From Noviherbaspirillum cavernae (GTDB lineage Bacteria > Pseudomonadota > Gammaproteobacteria > Burkholderiales > Burkholderiaceae_D): 64,000 nucleotides of DNA. Of this stretch, positions 18,692 through 27,473 are shown piece after piece; position 1 is the stretch's first letter; each line of letters begins with the position of its first letter. Made by a program: the position numbers and the translations under genes. The stretch is from positions 3,858,995 to 3,922,994 of the forward strand of contig NZ_QYUN01000002.1 of assembly GCF_003590875.1 (NCBI RefSeq), given 5' to 3'. The notes beneath the pieces are model-generated. The model was not told where the DNA came from. It worked only from the letters and a program-made list of their open reading frames with translations, and ran no database searches.

Positions 18692-18845
18692 TCGAATGAC
18701 AATGCGGGATGATTTTGCCTTGCCGCTAAAGTAATACTCCCTTCCTGCCGTAACTACCAGTGTCGAATGCCTTTCAAGCGCCGCGCATATTGGCGTTTTT
18801 GCAAGCATTCATCGATAACGACATCAACATGGAAGGTGGCTTGGG

Positions 18846-19322
18846 ATGCAAAACGAACAACAAAATCAGGGCGGCATCGAAGCACTGGCGTTTACGCTCG
18901 GCAGCGAGGAATACGGCATCAACATCCTGAAGGTGCAGGAAATCCGCGGCTACGACGCGGTGACGAAGATCGCCAATGCGCCGGAGTTCATCAAGGGCGT
19001 GGTCAATCTGCGCGGCGTGATCGTGCCGATCGTCGACATGCGCATCAAGTTCAATCTCGGCACCCCCACCTACGACCAGTTCACGGTCGTCATCATCCTC
19101 AACATCGGCGAGCGCGTGGTCGGCATGGTGGTCGACAGCGTGTCGGACGTGATCACGCTGCCCCCCGAACAGATCAAGCCGGCGCCGGAGATGGGCACCG
19201 CGCTGAACACCGACTACCTGATCGGGCTCGGCACCATCGACCAGCGCATGGTGATCCTGGTCGACATCGACCGCCTCATGTCGAGCGCGGAGATGGGCAT
19301 CATCGAAAAAATCGCCGCATAG
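18846..19322 (+). CDS. cheW: Chemotaxis coupling protein CheW
   Basis: A 158-residue CheW-domain protein. It shows the expected motifs: [20 protein letters not shown] near the start, [13 protein letters not shown] in the middle and the VVDSVSDV strand. CheW links receptor tips to the CheA kinase. It lies 82 bases before a chemoreceptor gene on the same strand, so the pair is likely cotranscribed and may form a dedicated receptor-coupling unit. No cheA, cheR or cheB is present in the window. Confidence 0.95.
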   Translation: MQNEQQNQGGIEALAFTLGSEEYGINILKVQEIRGYDAVTKIANAPEFIKGVVNLRGVIVPIVDMRIKFNLGTPTYDQFTVVIILNIGERVVGMVVDSVSDVITLPPEQIKPAPEMGTALNTDYLIGLGTIDQRMVILVDIDRLMSSAEMGIIEKIAA

Positions 19323-19404
19323 CGCACGAGATGGCGTCATCCCTCGCCGGCGCGCCCGACCTGCTGTCACGCGCCGACCCACAACCCAGCAAGATGCGAT
19401 TGTC

Positions 19405-21150
19405 ATGAACAGAATCTACAAATTACTTATCAGTACGCGTCTGGCCATCGGCTTCGGACTCGTTCTCCTGCTGTCGATCATCACGACGGCGTTCGGCATG
19501 TGGCAGCTGCATGCCGTGGCCGACGCAACCAGCCACATGATGGAAAAGCCGCTGGCCAAGGAGCGCATGGTCTCCGACTGGTATCGCAATACCTTCGGCT
19601 CGATCCGGCGCACCAGCGCGATTGCGAAAAGCACGGACGACACCCTCGGCAAGTTCTTTGAAAAAGACATCGAGGCCACGACCAGGAGTTCATCGGAGCT
19701 GCAAAAGGCGGTGGAGCCACTGCTGGCCGATGATGCAGAGAAGGCGATCTATGCCAGGATCGGCGAGGTGCGCAAGAAATACAGTGCGGCGCGCGATGCC
19801 GCCGTCAAGCTGAAGAGCGAGGGCAACGCCGAAGAGTCGAAGCGGATTCTCGAGCAGGAATACCTCCCGCTGTCGGCGCAATACGAAAGCCTGCTGCTCG
19901 AACTGCTGACGCATCAGCGCAAGAGCATCGATGCCAGCGCCGTCGCCATCGACGGCGTCTATCGCCAGGGATTGAATCTGATGGCGTTGCTCACCGTGCT
20001 GCTGGTCGCGTTCGGCGTGACCTGCGGCGTCGTCATCTCGCGCAGCATCACCGCGCCGCTCAAGATCGCTGCCGATATCGCGACCCGCGTGGCCGACGGC
20101 GACCTGACCGGCACCATCGAAGTGAAGTCGACCAGCGAAATCGGCCGCCTGATGCGCGCGCTGCGCAACATGAACGACAGCCTGGTGCAGATCGTCAGCC
20201 AGGTGCGCACCGGCACCGATGCGATCGCGACCGGCTCCAGCCAGATCGCGGCAGGCAACCTCGACCTCTCCTCGCGCACCGAGCAGCAGGCCAGCTCGCT
20301 GGAGGAAACGGCATCGTCGATGGAGGAACTGACCTCGACCGTCAAGCAGAACGCCGACAATGCGCGCCAGGCCAACCAGCTTGCCGAGTCCGCCTCCGAA
20401 GTGGCGAGCAAGGGCGGCGTGGTGGTGTCGCAGGTGGTCGATACGATGGGCTCGATCAACGCATCCTCGCGCAAGATCGTGGACATCATCAGCGTGATCG
20501 ACGGCATCGCCTTCCAGACCAACATCCTCGCGTTGAACGCGGCGGTCGAGGCGGCGCGCGCCGGCGAACAGGGCCGCGGCTTCGCCGTCGTCGCCTCCGA
20601 GGTGCGCAACCTGGCGCAGCGTTCCGCCTCCGCCGCCAAGGAAATCAAGTCGCTGATCGACGACTCGGTCGAGAAGGTCGATACCGGCGCCAAGCTGGTC
20701 GACCAGGCCGGCGCGACCATGCGCGAGATCGTCGACAGCGTGCGGCGCGTGACCGACATCATGTCCGAGATCACCGCCGCCAGCCAGGAACAGACCGCCG
20801 GCATCGAGCAGGTCAACCAGGCCATCACGCAGATGGACGAGGTCACGCAGCAGAACGCCTCGCTGGTGGAGGAAGCCGCCGCCGCCTCGCAGTCGCTGCA
20901 GGATCAGGCCGCCAACCTGGCGCACGTGGTCGGCGTGTTCAAGCTGAATGGGCGGACGGCAGCGCCGGCGCCCGCGCCTGTCATGCAGGAGCGCGCTATG
21001 CCGCAGGTGACCGTGCGTGCCGCAGCGTCGATTCCCGCTCCCGCGAAAAAGCCGGCCATCGCAGCAGCAGCCGGCAAGGCCATCGTGGCACCGCAACCGC
21101 GCAAGGCTGCGCCCGCGCGCACGAGTGACGATGACTGGGAAGAGTTCTGA
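19405..21150 (+). CDS. Methyl-accepting chemotaxis protein 3, with adaptation tether
   Basis: A 581-residue chemoreceptor: first membrane helix at about residues 12-32, a four-helix type periplasmic domain, second helix at about 190-210, HAMP and the signalling coiled coil with intact [20 protein letters not shown] tip. Unlike the two receptors at 4-7.7 kb it continues with a Pro/Ala-rich flexible linker of about 60 residues and ends in DDDWEEF, which fits the C-terminal pentapeptide (NWETF-like) that binds CheR and CheB. This makes it a high-abundance-type receptor able to assist methylation of tether-less receptors. It follows cheW by 82 bases. Confidence 0.95.
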   Translation: MNRIYKLLISTRLAIGFGLVLLLSIITTAFGMWQLHAVADATSHMMEKPLAKERMVSDWYRNTFGSIRRTSAIAKSTDDTLGKFFEKDIEATTRSSSELQKAVEPLLADDAEKAIYARIGEVRKKYSAARDAAVKLKSEGNAEESKRILEQEYLPLSAQYESLLLELLTHQRKSIDASAVAIDGVYRQGLNLMALLTVLLVAFGVTCGVVISRSITAPLKIAADIATRVADGDLTGTIEVKSTSEIGRLMRALRNMNDSLVQIVSQVRTGTDAIATGSSQIAAGNLDLSSRTEQQASSLEETASSMEELTSTVKQNADNARQANQLAESASEVASKGGVVVSQVVDTMGSINASSRKIVDIISVIDGIAFQTNILALNAAVEAARAGEQGRGFAVVASEVRNLAQRSASAAKEIKSLIDDSVEKVDTGAKLVDQAGATMREIVDSVRRVTDIMSEITAASQEQTAGIEQVNQAITQMDEVTQQNASLVEEAAAASQSLQDQAANLAHVVGVFKLNGRTAAPAPAPVMQERAMPQVTVRAAASIPAPAKKPAIAAAAGKAIVAPQPRKAAPARTSDDDWEEF

Positions 21151-21173
21151 CGGGGTGTTTCTTCATCGTGGCA

Positions 21174-21368
21174 GGTTGGGCTGCAAAGCCCAACATCCAA
21201 AGATGTCGTGCCGATGGGATGTCGAAGCTTGAACGTCGTGAAGGATTTTCACGATCAGTCTGGCAAATCGGAGTACCTTCTTGCCGATCACTTTCAGCTG
21301 TTGCGAAGGTTGGCGAAAGGAATCAGGCCGCCCCGTGCTTTGAGAGAGTTGGGCTTTGCAGCCCAACC
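21174..21368. repeat. Inverted pair of GTTGGGCTGCAAAGCCCAAC palindromes
   Basis: Two copies of a 20-base near-palindrome, at 21174-21194 and 21348-21368, stand in opposite orientation and bound about 150 bases without a convincing gene. Each copy can form its own hairpin and the two can pair with each other. This is the right boundary of the chemotaxis genes and the left edge of a repeat-rich patch. Confidence 0.6.
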
Positions 21369-21398
21369 TACTGTGCTAAATCACGTTAAATTGAAGCT

Positions 21399-21569
21399 AT
21401 GAGAAGCCGAATCGAGTTCATCGTATATTTGCTTGGTGTGATGCTTTTTGGCTTGTTCTATGCACCAGTGAAAGCTTATTTCGGAGGCGGACTCTTGTTT
21501 TTCGTTGCCGCAATTGGATATCTCATGGTACTACGAGCGATCGGTTCTTTCGTGAAGCGCAAATTTTAA
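21399..21569 (+). CDS. Very small membrane protein
   Basis: A 56-codon gene encoding MRSRIEFIVYLLGVMLF... with two hydrophobic helices separated by a short KAYFGGG turn and a positively charged C-terminus (FVKRKF). Codon use is clearly more AT-rich than in the chromosome around it, which suggests recent acquisition. No family is recognised. It lies directly after a repeat hairpin and no other gene is close enough to form an operon. Confidence 0.5.
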   Translation: MRSRIEFIVYLLGVMLFGLFYAPVKAYFGGGLLFFVAAIGYLMVLRAIGSFVKRKF

Positions 21570-21610
21570 AACGAGGATAGCCGGGTAGGGTGGGCACGCA
21601 GCTCGTAGCT

Positions 21611-21838
21611 CGTAGGGCGTAGGGCGTAGTAGGGCGTAGGGCGTAGGGCGTAGGGCGGAAAAGCGCAGCGCCTTCCGCCGCATGCCCAACGTTCCTTTGC
21701 AGCCTTCATCTTGTTCGGGCTTTCATTCGGATATGCGACCGATAATTTGCGCTGCTGAAGGAGCGTGATTGCGGCAGTTTGGCATGGAGGGGCACGAGCG
21801 TGGCACACGGCGGAAGGCGCTGCGCTTTTCCGCCCTAC
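21611..21838. repeat. Heptamer tandem array and 31-bp perfect inverted repeat
   Basis: From 21611 to about 21657 the heptamer GTAGGGC is repeated six times with one irregular unit. It runs into a 31-base arm (21650-21680) whose exact complement lies at 21808-21838; both are copies of a common intergenic repeat (GTAGGGCGGAAAAGCG...). The 127 bases between the arms carry no supported gene. Confidence 0.65.
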
Positions 21839-21983
21839 TTGCTGTAGCGTGGGCACGCAGTGCCCACGCGGACACTGAAAAAACATTTGACAAGAAATTA
21901 CGCCCCGCGCGGTTTCCTGAGTTCGATGTCACGGAGTCGAGTTGGATGGACAGGGTTTGATATCCAATTCAAGTTGGAGCGCT

Positions 21984-22577
21984 ATGGAATCGTTATTCTC
22001 TATTCTTCCTGTAACTGTACTTGTTGCCATCGGCATCTTCGTGCTTAAAGAGCTCTTTGAGGGCGTACGTCGCTACCGGGGTGACATACGGAAGAAGAAA
22101 GCACTGCGAACACTTCTCGCCAGAGAGTGCGAACTGAACCATTGGACGATCAAGTCTATTCGGCATATCGTTGAGACGATTCGGGATGAATCTGAAAACG
22201 GAGCTCAGTTTGAATTCATATTTCCAAAGAATGGCAACGTTCTGTTTCGGGTTAAGCACTCAGACTCTGATTCAAAGAGCGGCTCTGCGTTGGCTGGGAC
22301 ACACCGCGCGGTCATGGATAAGAATCTCCTAGAGGTTGCCACCTTGGACAATAAGCTCTATTCAGTCTTGCAGACCGCATACGATGCCACTGCCCAGCTT
22401 GAGCACGTCCGCCAGAGCTTGATTTACTTTGTTGATCCAGAAGATGAGCAAGACAAAATGCACCTCGACGGGTTCGTGCACTATGCTTTAGATGAACTTC
22501 AGGATGTTTTTACGAAGATCGAATGCCTTTACAAAGAGTGCACGGACAAGGGTCTTGAGACGTACCGACTACGATAG
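21984..22577 (+). CDS. Hypothetical membrane-anchored protein
   Basis: A 197-residue protein with one N-terminal membrane helix (about residues 5-22) followed by a charged, mostly helical cytoplasmic region: RRYRGDIRKKKALRTLL, then segments rich in Asp, Glu and Lys with possible coiled coil near HVRQSLIYFVDPEDEQDK. Codon use is AT-rich relative to neighbours, as for the small gene upstream. No family is recognised. It is isolated between repeat clusters, consistent with a transferred gene. Confidence 0.6.
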   Translation: MESLFSILPVTVLVAIGIFVLKELFEGVRRYRGDIRKKKALRTLLARECELNHWTIKSIRHIVETIRDESENGAQFEFIFPKNGNVLFRVKHSDSDSKSGSALAGTHRAVMDKNLLEVATLDNKLYSVLQTAYDATAQLEHVRQSLIYFVDPEDEQDKMHLDGFVHYALDELQDVFTKIECLYKECTDKGLETYRLR

Positions 22578-22596
22578 TGAATCCATAGCCGGTTAA

Positions 22597-22994
22597 GGTG
22601 GGCACTGCGTGCCCACCCTACAAATTCCACTTCATCAAGGATGAGGAAGCGCGGAGCCGGTACGACTTCGATTGCTGCTTCTCGACGCGATAACCACCCG
22701 GCAAGGCAAGGCTCGCGACTCGCGGAAAAGATTCTTCACCACGAAGCCCGCGCAGCCGGGTAGGGTGGGCACGCAGTGCCCACGCGGACCGATCAATCAT
22801 CGAATAGCCACCTTTCTTTTGTCGTCCGCTGCCGCGTGGGCACTGCGTGCCCACCCTACAAAACTCCATTTCATCAAGGATGAGAAAGCGCGGGCTCGGT
22901 ACGACTTCGATTGCTGCTTCTCGACGCGATAACCACGCGGCAAGGCAAGGCTCGCGAGTCGCGAAAGCGATTCCCCACCACGAAGCCGCGCAGC
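22597..22994. repeat. Duplicated 160-bp intergenic repeat with GTGGGCAC palindromes
   Basis: Two imperfect direct copies, 22598-22757 and 22836-22994, share the same series: GTGGGCACTGCGTGCCCACCCTAC, a stretch beginning TTCATCAAGGATGAG, and a segment ending in CGCGCAGC. A further GTGGGCACGCAGTGCCCAC palindrome in opposite orientation lies at 22765-22783, and another at 21848-21868. Open frames crossing this region are translations of the repeats. The remaining 240 bases to the next gene hold nothing that I recognise. Confidence 0.65.
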
Positions 22995-23238
22995 GACTAC
23001 CTTGACCGACTGCCCGACCAGAGCATGCGGCACGCTGACCGGGTATTTCTCGCTTATTTCCCCTTTCATCCCGTATCCCCCTTCTAACCTCCCGGCAATT
23101 TTGACTCCCGTCAACCTTTATGCATTGCATCGTTTATCGCAAGCATCCAATCAGTAGAATGGGCCAGCGACAAAAGTTGCTGCCAGTCGAGATTTCCTGC
23201 AGTCACGCATCACCTCTGCCACGTTACGGAATCAGCCC

Positions 23239-24375
23239 ATGCCAAGAATCGCGCTTGTCACCAACAATCCGCCGCCCTATCGCATCCCGGTATTCGAACG
23301 GCTCGGCAACATGCCGGGCGTCGAGTTCCGGGCGATCTTCTGCAGCGAGCGCGAGCCGTATCGGGAGTGGGATCTGCCGCGGCTGCGCTTCGATCACGCC
23401 TTCCTGCGCGAACGCTACATCCATGCGAAGGGCCGCTATCTGCACAACAATCCGGATGTCCTTGGGGCACTGAAACGCTTCGCGCCGGAGGTGGTCGTCA
23501 CCGACGGTTTCTATCCGACCCAGCTGTATGCGTTCGGCCATGCATGGATGAACCGTCTCGCGCATGTGCCGTTCACCGACGGCACATGGCTGTCCGAGCA
23601 GGCGCTGGGGAAGCTGCACAGGGCGGTGCGGCGCTTCGTGTTTGCCCGTTCGACCGCATTCCTGTCGGCCAGCGCGGGCGGGCAGCGCCTGTATGAAAGC
23701 TACGGCATCGCGGCCGAGCGGTGCTTTCTCTCTCACCTGTGCATCGACAATGAACGCTACGCCGCGCCATCGGTCGAGAACGGCAGGCCTTTCGATTTCA
23801 TCTTCTGCGGTCGCATGGAGGACGGCAAGAACCCGCTGTTCGCGCTGGAGGTCGCGCAGGCGACGGCGCAGTGCCTCGGGCGCACGGTGCGCATCCTGTT
23901 CGTCGGTTCCGGCAGCCAGGACGACACGGTGAAATCGGCGGCGCAGCATGCCGGCATGGTCGATGCGCAGTTCCACGGCTTTGCAACGCAGCGCGAATTG
24001 CCGGCGCTGTACCGCTCTGCCCGCGTGTTCCTGTTTCCGACGCGCGCCGATGTGTGGGGCGTGGTCGCCAACGAGGCGTGCGCTGCCGGGTTGCCGGTGA
24101 TCGTGTCGCCGCATGCGGGTGTCGCCGGCGAGCTGGTGCTGGATGGACAGAACGGCTTTGTCTGTGCGCTGGATGCGAGTCGCTGGGCCGAGCGCGCGGC
24201 GCTGCTGCTGACGCATCAAGGCATCTGGCAAGGCTTTTCGCAGCGCAGCCGCGCGCTGGTGGACGGCTATACCTTCGATCGCGCGGCAGCCGGTTTCATG
24301 GCGGCCTGTCGCTATACCGTGCCGGCTGGCATACCGGGTCGCATCAAGCTGCCGGTGTCGCGCTACAACGAGTAA
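23239..24375 (+). CDS. Family 4 glycosyltransferase
   Basis: A 378-residue GT-B fold enzyme. The N-terminal Rossmann half begins PRIALVTNNPPPYRIPVFERL, and the C-terminal donor-binding half contains FIFCGRMEDGKNPLFAL, RVFLFPTRADVWG and the family 4 signature NEACAAGLPVIVSPHAG with the EX7E-like glutamates. It transfers a sugar from a nucleotide donor to a glycan or lipid acceptor in the cytoplasm. The downstream polysaccharide deacetylase on the same strand, 114 bases away, suggests a role in cell-surface or capsular glycan synthesis. Confidence 0.88.
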   Translation: MPRIALVTNNPPPYRIPVFERLGNMPGVEFRAIFCSEREPYREWDLPRLRFDHAFLRERYIHAKGRYLHNNPDVLGALKRFAPEVVVTDGFYPTQLYAFGHAWMNRLAHVPFTDGTWLSEQALGKLHRAVRRFVFARSTAFLSASAGGQRLYESYGIAAERCFLSHLCIDNERYAAPSVENGRPFDFIFCGRMEDGKNPLFALEVAQATAQCLGRTVRILFVGSGSQDDTVKSAAQHAGMVDAQFHGFATQRELPALYRSARVFLFPTRADVWGVVANEACAAGLPVIVSPHAGVAGELVLDGQNGFVCALDASRWAERAALLLTHQGIWQGFSQRSRALVDGYTFDRAAAGFMAACRYTVPAGIPGRIKLPVSRYNE

Positions 24376-24489
24376 CCGCAACGCGTTGGCAGCATTTGGC
24401 GATCGGCAGACGCTCGATCGCCAATCATGCGGTACATCGTCGCATCACGCGTGCGCCGACAGGAAAACCGAATACGAGGGGAAATGACA

Positions 24490-25353
24490 ATGGGTTTGTT
24501 GTTCAGCTGTTCCATCGATGACGGCCATCCGTCAGACTTGAAAATGGCCGAGCTGTTGAGCAAGCATGGCTTGAACGGCACCTTCTTCGTGCCGATCAAC
24601 AATTCCGAAGGGCCGGACGTGATGTCGCGCGCGCAGATTCGCGACATCGGGCGGCGCTTCGAAATCGGTTCGCACACCCACGATCATCGCCGCCTGATGC
24701 AGATGGAGAGCCGCGACGCGCATTACCAGATCATTGAAGGCAAGAAGCGTCTGGAGGACTTGCTGGGCCACGAAGTCGAAGGTTTCTGCTATCCCGGCGG
24801 CAAGTACGGTCAGCGCGATGTTGCGCTGGTCAAGGCCTGCGGCTTTTCCTATGCGCGTACCGTGACGAATCTGTGCTTCGACAGCGGCAGCAATCCCTTC
24901 GAGATGCCCACCACCGTGCAGTTCTATCCGCACCGCCGCGCCGTCTACCTGCGCAATTACGCCAGCGCCGGCCACTGGCTCAAGCGGCGCGCGGGCCTCG
25001 GCGTGGCATTGCGGCACGGCTACTGGCTCAAGCGCATCTATGCGATGTTCGAACATGCGCGCCGGCACGAGACCACCTTCCACCTGTGGGCGCACTCGCG
25101 CGACCTCGATCTGCATGACGCGTGGCACGAACTCGATCGCTTCTTCGGCCACGTGGCTGCCCATGTGGCGCCCGCCAGCCGAGTGACCAATGCGCAACTT
25201 GCGGCGCAATCCGGCATGCGCCCGCCGCATCCGTCGACCGTTGCGCTGCCGGCGACGATGGTCAAGGCGCAGCTGATGACAATGCCGCTGGAATGGTCCG
25301 CCGACAGGGCCATGTTGTTCCAGCTGGCGGAGCAGGTTGCCACGCATTTGTGA
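24490..25353 (+). CDS. Polysaccharide deacetylase family (NodB-like) protein
   Basis: A 287-residue protein with the NodB homology domain: the metal motif SIDDGHPSD at about residues 7-15 and the paired histidines in IGSHTHDHRRL at about residues 57-67, then CYPGGKYG. Such enzymes remove N-acetyl groups from glycans with a divalent metal. There is no signal peptide, so a cytoplasmic substrate is more likely. GAGGGGA ends seven bases before ATG 24490, while ATG 24484 is too close, which decides the start. The C-terminal 60 residues do not resemble the domain. Confidence 0.85.
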   Translation: MGLLFSCSIDDGHPSDLKMAELLSKHGLNGTFFVPINNSEGPDVMSRAQIRDIGRRFEIGSHTHDHRRLMQMESRDAHYQIIEGKKRLEDLLGHEVEGFCYPGGKYGQRDVALVKACGFSYARTVTNLCFDSGSNPFEMPTTVQFYPHRRAVYLRNYASAGHWLKRRAGLGVALRHGYWLKRIYAMFEHARRHETTFHLWAHSRDLDLHDAWHELDRFFGHVAAHVAPASRVTNAQLAAQSGMRPPHPSTVALPATMVKAQLMTMPLEWSADRAMLFQLAEQVATHL

Positions 25354-25553
25354 TGGCGGATGGCGGTTTTTCCGGCATCGGCTGTCCTGTCGCATGGTGC
25401 CGGCATTGCAGCCAGGCACAGAGATTGACGCGAGCCTTGCCGGCCAATACATCCCTTTGATATTTATCAAACATCAAGGTCCGTCCGCGATGGATGCTTG
25501 TTGTCGGGCACGATTTTCTGCTTGTCCACAACCATTAGAGAGGGGACACCGTC

Positions 25554-26702
25554 ATGAAAAAATCCGTCAAGGCAGCGCCGTCTGCCACTGCTTCGCGTCG
25601 CGGTTTTCTCGGCAAGGCCGCTGCGGGCACCGCCACCGCCGTCGCGTTTCCGATGATTGCCACTGCGCAGACGCCGACGCAGATGCGCTTCCAGAGTACA
25701 TGGCCAAGCAAGGACATCTTCCACGAGTTCGCGCTCGATTACGCGAAGAAGGTGAATGACATGACCGGCGGCGAAATGAAGATCGAGGTGCTGCCGGCGG
25801 GTGCGGTGGTGCCCGCGTTCGGCCTGCTCGATGCGGTGTCGAAAGGCACGCTCGACGGCGGCCACGGCGTCGTCTCCTACCATTACGGCAAGAATCCGGC
25901 GCTCGCGCTGTGGGGTTCCGGTCCCGGCTTCGGCATGGATGCCAACATGCTGCTGTCGTGGCACAAGTACGGCGGCGGCAAGGAGCTGCTGGTGAAGGTT
26001 TATCAGGCGGTCGGCGCGAATGTGCAATCCTTCCTCTACGGACCGATGCCGACGCAGCCGCTGGGCTGGTTCAAGAAGCCGGTCACCAAGGCCGAGGACA
26101 TGAAGGGTCTCAAGTTCCGCACCGTCGGCATTTCGATCGACGTCTTCACCGGCCTCGGTGCTGCCGTCAATGCGCTGCCCGGCGGCGAAATCGTGCCGGC
26201 GATGGATCGCGGCCTGCTCGATGCGGCGGAATTCAACAATGCCAGTTCCGACCGCTTGCTCGGCTTCCCCGACGTCTCCAAGGTCTGCATGCTGCAAAGC
26301 TTCCATCAAAACGCGGAACAGTTCGAAATCCTGTTCAACAAGACGAAGTTCGATGCCTTGCCGCCCAAGATGCGCGCGATCCTCGAGAATGCAGCCGAGG
26401 CGGCGTCCGCCGACATGTCATGGAAGGCGGTCGACCGCTATTCGAAGGATTACCTCGAGATGCAGACCAAGAGCGGCGTGAAGTTCTACAAGACGCCGGA
26501 TGCGGTGCTGCAGCGGCAGATCGAAATCTATGACGAGGTGGCGGCGAAGAAGTCGGGCGAGAATCCGCTGTTCAAGGAAATCACCGAGTCGCAGAAAAAG
26601 TTTGCCGAACGTGCATTGCGCTGGGACCTCGACACCAACGCCAACCGCCGCATGGCCTACAACCACTACTTCGGCAAGAAGGCGCCCCCCAAGAAGACCT
26701 GA
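25554..26702 (+). CDS. dctP: TRAP transporter substrate-binding protein (DctP type)
   Basis: A 382-residue periplasmic solute receptor. The N-terminus carries a twin-arginine signal (ASRRGFLGKAAAGTATAVAFP), so export in folded form by Tat is predicted. The mature protein shows the DctP fold, with MKGLKFRTVGISIDVF and the arginine used in carboxylate binding. It captures an organic acid and delivers it to the membrane subunits encoded next. A GAGGGGAC ribosome site precedes the start. Ligand identity cannot be read from the sequence; the Tat signal and length resemble receptors for aromatic or 2-oxo acids, which is only a suggestion. Confidence 0.92.
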   Translation: MKKSVKAAPSATASRRGFLGKAAAGTATAVAFPMIATAQTPTQMRFQSTWPSKDIFHEFALDYAKKVNDMTGGEMKIEVLPAGAVVPAFGLLDAVSKGTLDGGHGVVSYHYGKNPALALWGSGPGFGMDANMLLSWHKYGGGKELLVKVYQAVGANVQSFLYGPMPTQPLGWFKKPVTKAEDMKGLKFRTVGISIDVFTGLGAAVNALPGGEIVPAMDRGLLDAAEFNNASSDRLLGFPDVSKVCMLQSFHQNAEQFEILFNKTKFDALPPKMRAILENAAEAASADMSWKAVDRYSKDYLEMQTKSGVKFYKTPDAVLQRQIEIYDEVAAKKSGENPLFKEITESQKKFAERALRWDLDTNANRRMAYNHYFGKKAPPKKT

Positions 26703-26846
26703 GTCCGGCAGCAAGGGAAATGCGCGCCTGCGTGAGGCGAGATGCGCCGCACGCAGGCGGCGCGTCCACTTGCGCGTGCCGCTGCTTCAACCAATGTCGC
26801 GGGCCTGCATGCCCGCTGTCACGCGTCATGGCGAAGGGAAGGAACG

Positions 26847-27473
26847 ATGCAGAAGCTGCTGCTTTTCATTGACAAGGTGAGCACGCTGGTCGGCCACATC
26901 TTCTCGTGGCTGATCCTCGCGCTGACACTGCTCGTGTCGTGGGAAGTGTTCTCGCGCTATGCGCTCGACACGCCGCATCCGTGGGCCTTCGACGCCATGA
27001 TCATGCTGTACGGCACGCTGTTCATGATGGCCGGCGCCTACACCCTCGCCCAGAACGGCCATGTGCGCGGCGATGTGCTGTACGGATTCTTCCCGCCGCG
27101 CCTGCAGGCCGGGCTCGACCTCGCGCTGTACATCCTGTTCTTCATTCCGGGCGTGGTGGCGCTGGTGCTGGCCGGCTACCACTACGCGGCGGAGTCGTGG
27201 GCCATCAACGAGCATTCCAACATCACCGCCGAAGGTCCGCCGATCTATCCGTACAAGATCATCATCCCGATCGCCGGCGCGCTGCTGCTGGCGCAGGGCA
27301 TCGTCGAGATCGTGCGCTGCATCGTCTGCCTGAAGCAGGGATTCTGGCCCTCGCGCCAGGAGGACGTGGAGGAAGTGGACGTCGAGAAGCTCAAGGAAAT
27401 GGTGGACGTGACCGACAGCGACATTGCCGCAGCGGACCGCGCCGCCGCTGCGCAACAAAGGGAGAAGAAATGA
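26847..27473 (+). CDS. dctQ: TRAP transporter small permease (DctQ type)
   Basis: A 208-residue membrane protein with four helices (about residues 15-35, 48-68, 90-112, 135-155) and the DctQ pattern SWEVFSRYALDTPHPWAFD. The hydrophilic C-terminal 45 residues are acidic and helical and exceed the usual length. AAGGGAAGGA lies just before the start. Its stop overlaps the start of the large permease gene by four bases (ATGA), which shows translational coupling. Confidence 0.9.
   Translation: MQKLLLFIDKVSTLVGHIFSWLILALTLLVSWEVFSRYALDTPHPWAFDAMIMLYGTLFMMAGAYTLAQNGHVRGDVLYGFFPPRLQAGLDLALYILFFIPGVVALVLAGYHYAAESWAINEHSNITAEGPPIYPYKIIIPIAGALLLAQGIVEIVRCIVCLKQGFWPSRQEDVEEVDVEKLKEMVDVTDSDIAAADRAAAAQQREKK

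Noticed and set aside
21600..22994. CRISPR array
   Set aside because: The repeats are palindromes of different kinds at irregular spacing; no set of equal spacers and no cas gene is present.
22618..23130. 170-codon minus-strand frame in the repeat patch
   Set aside because: The translation consists of two copies of the intergenic repeat (AWALRAHPTR- and RVGTQCPRG-type words), which is a known kind of false gene.
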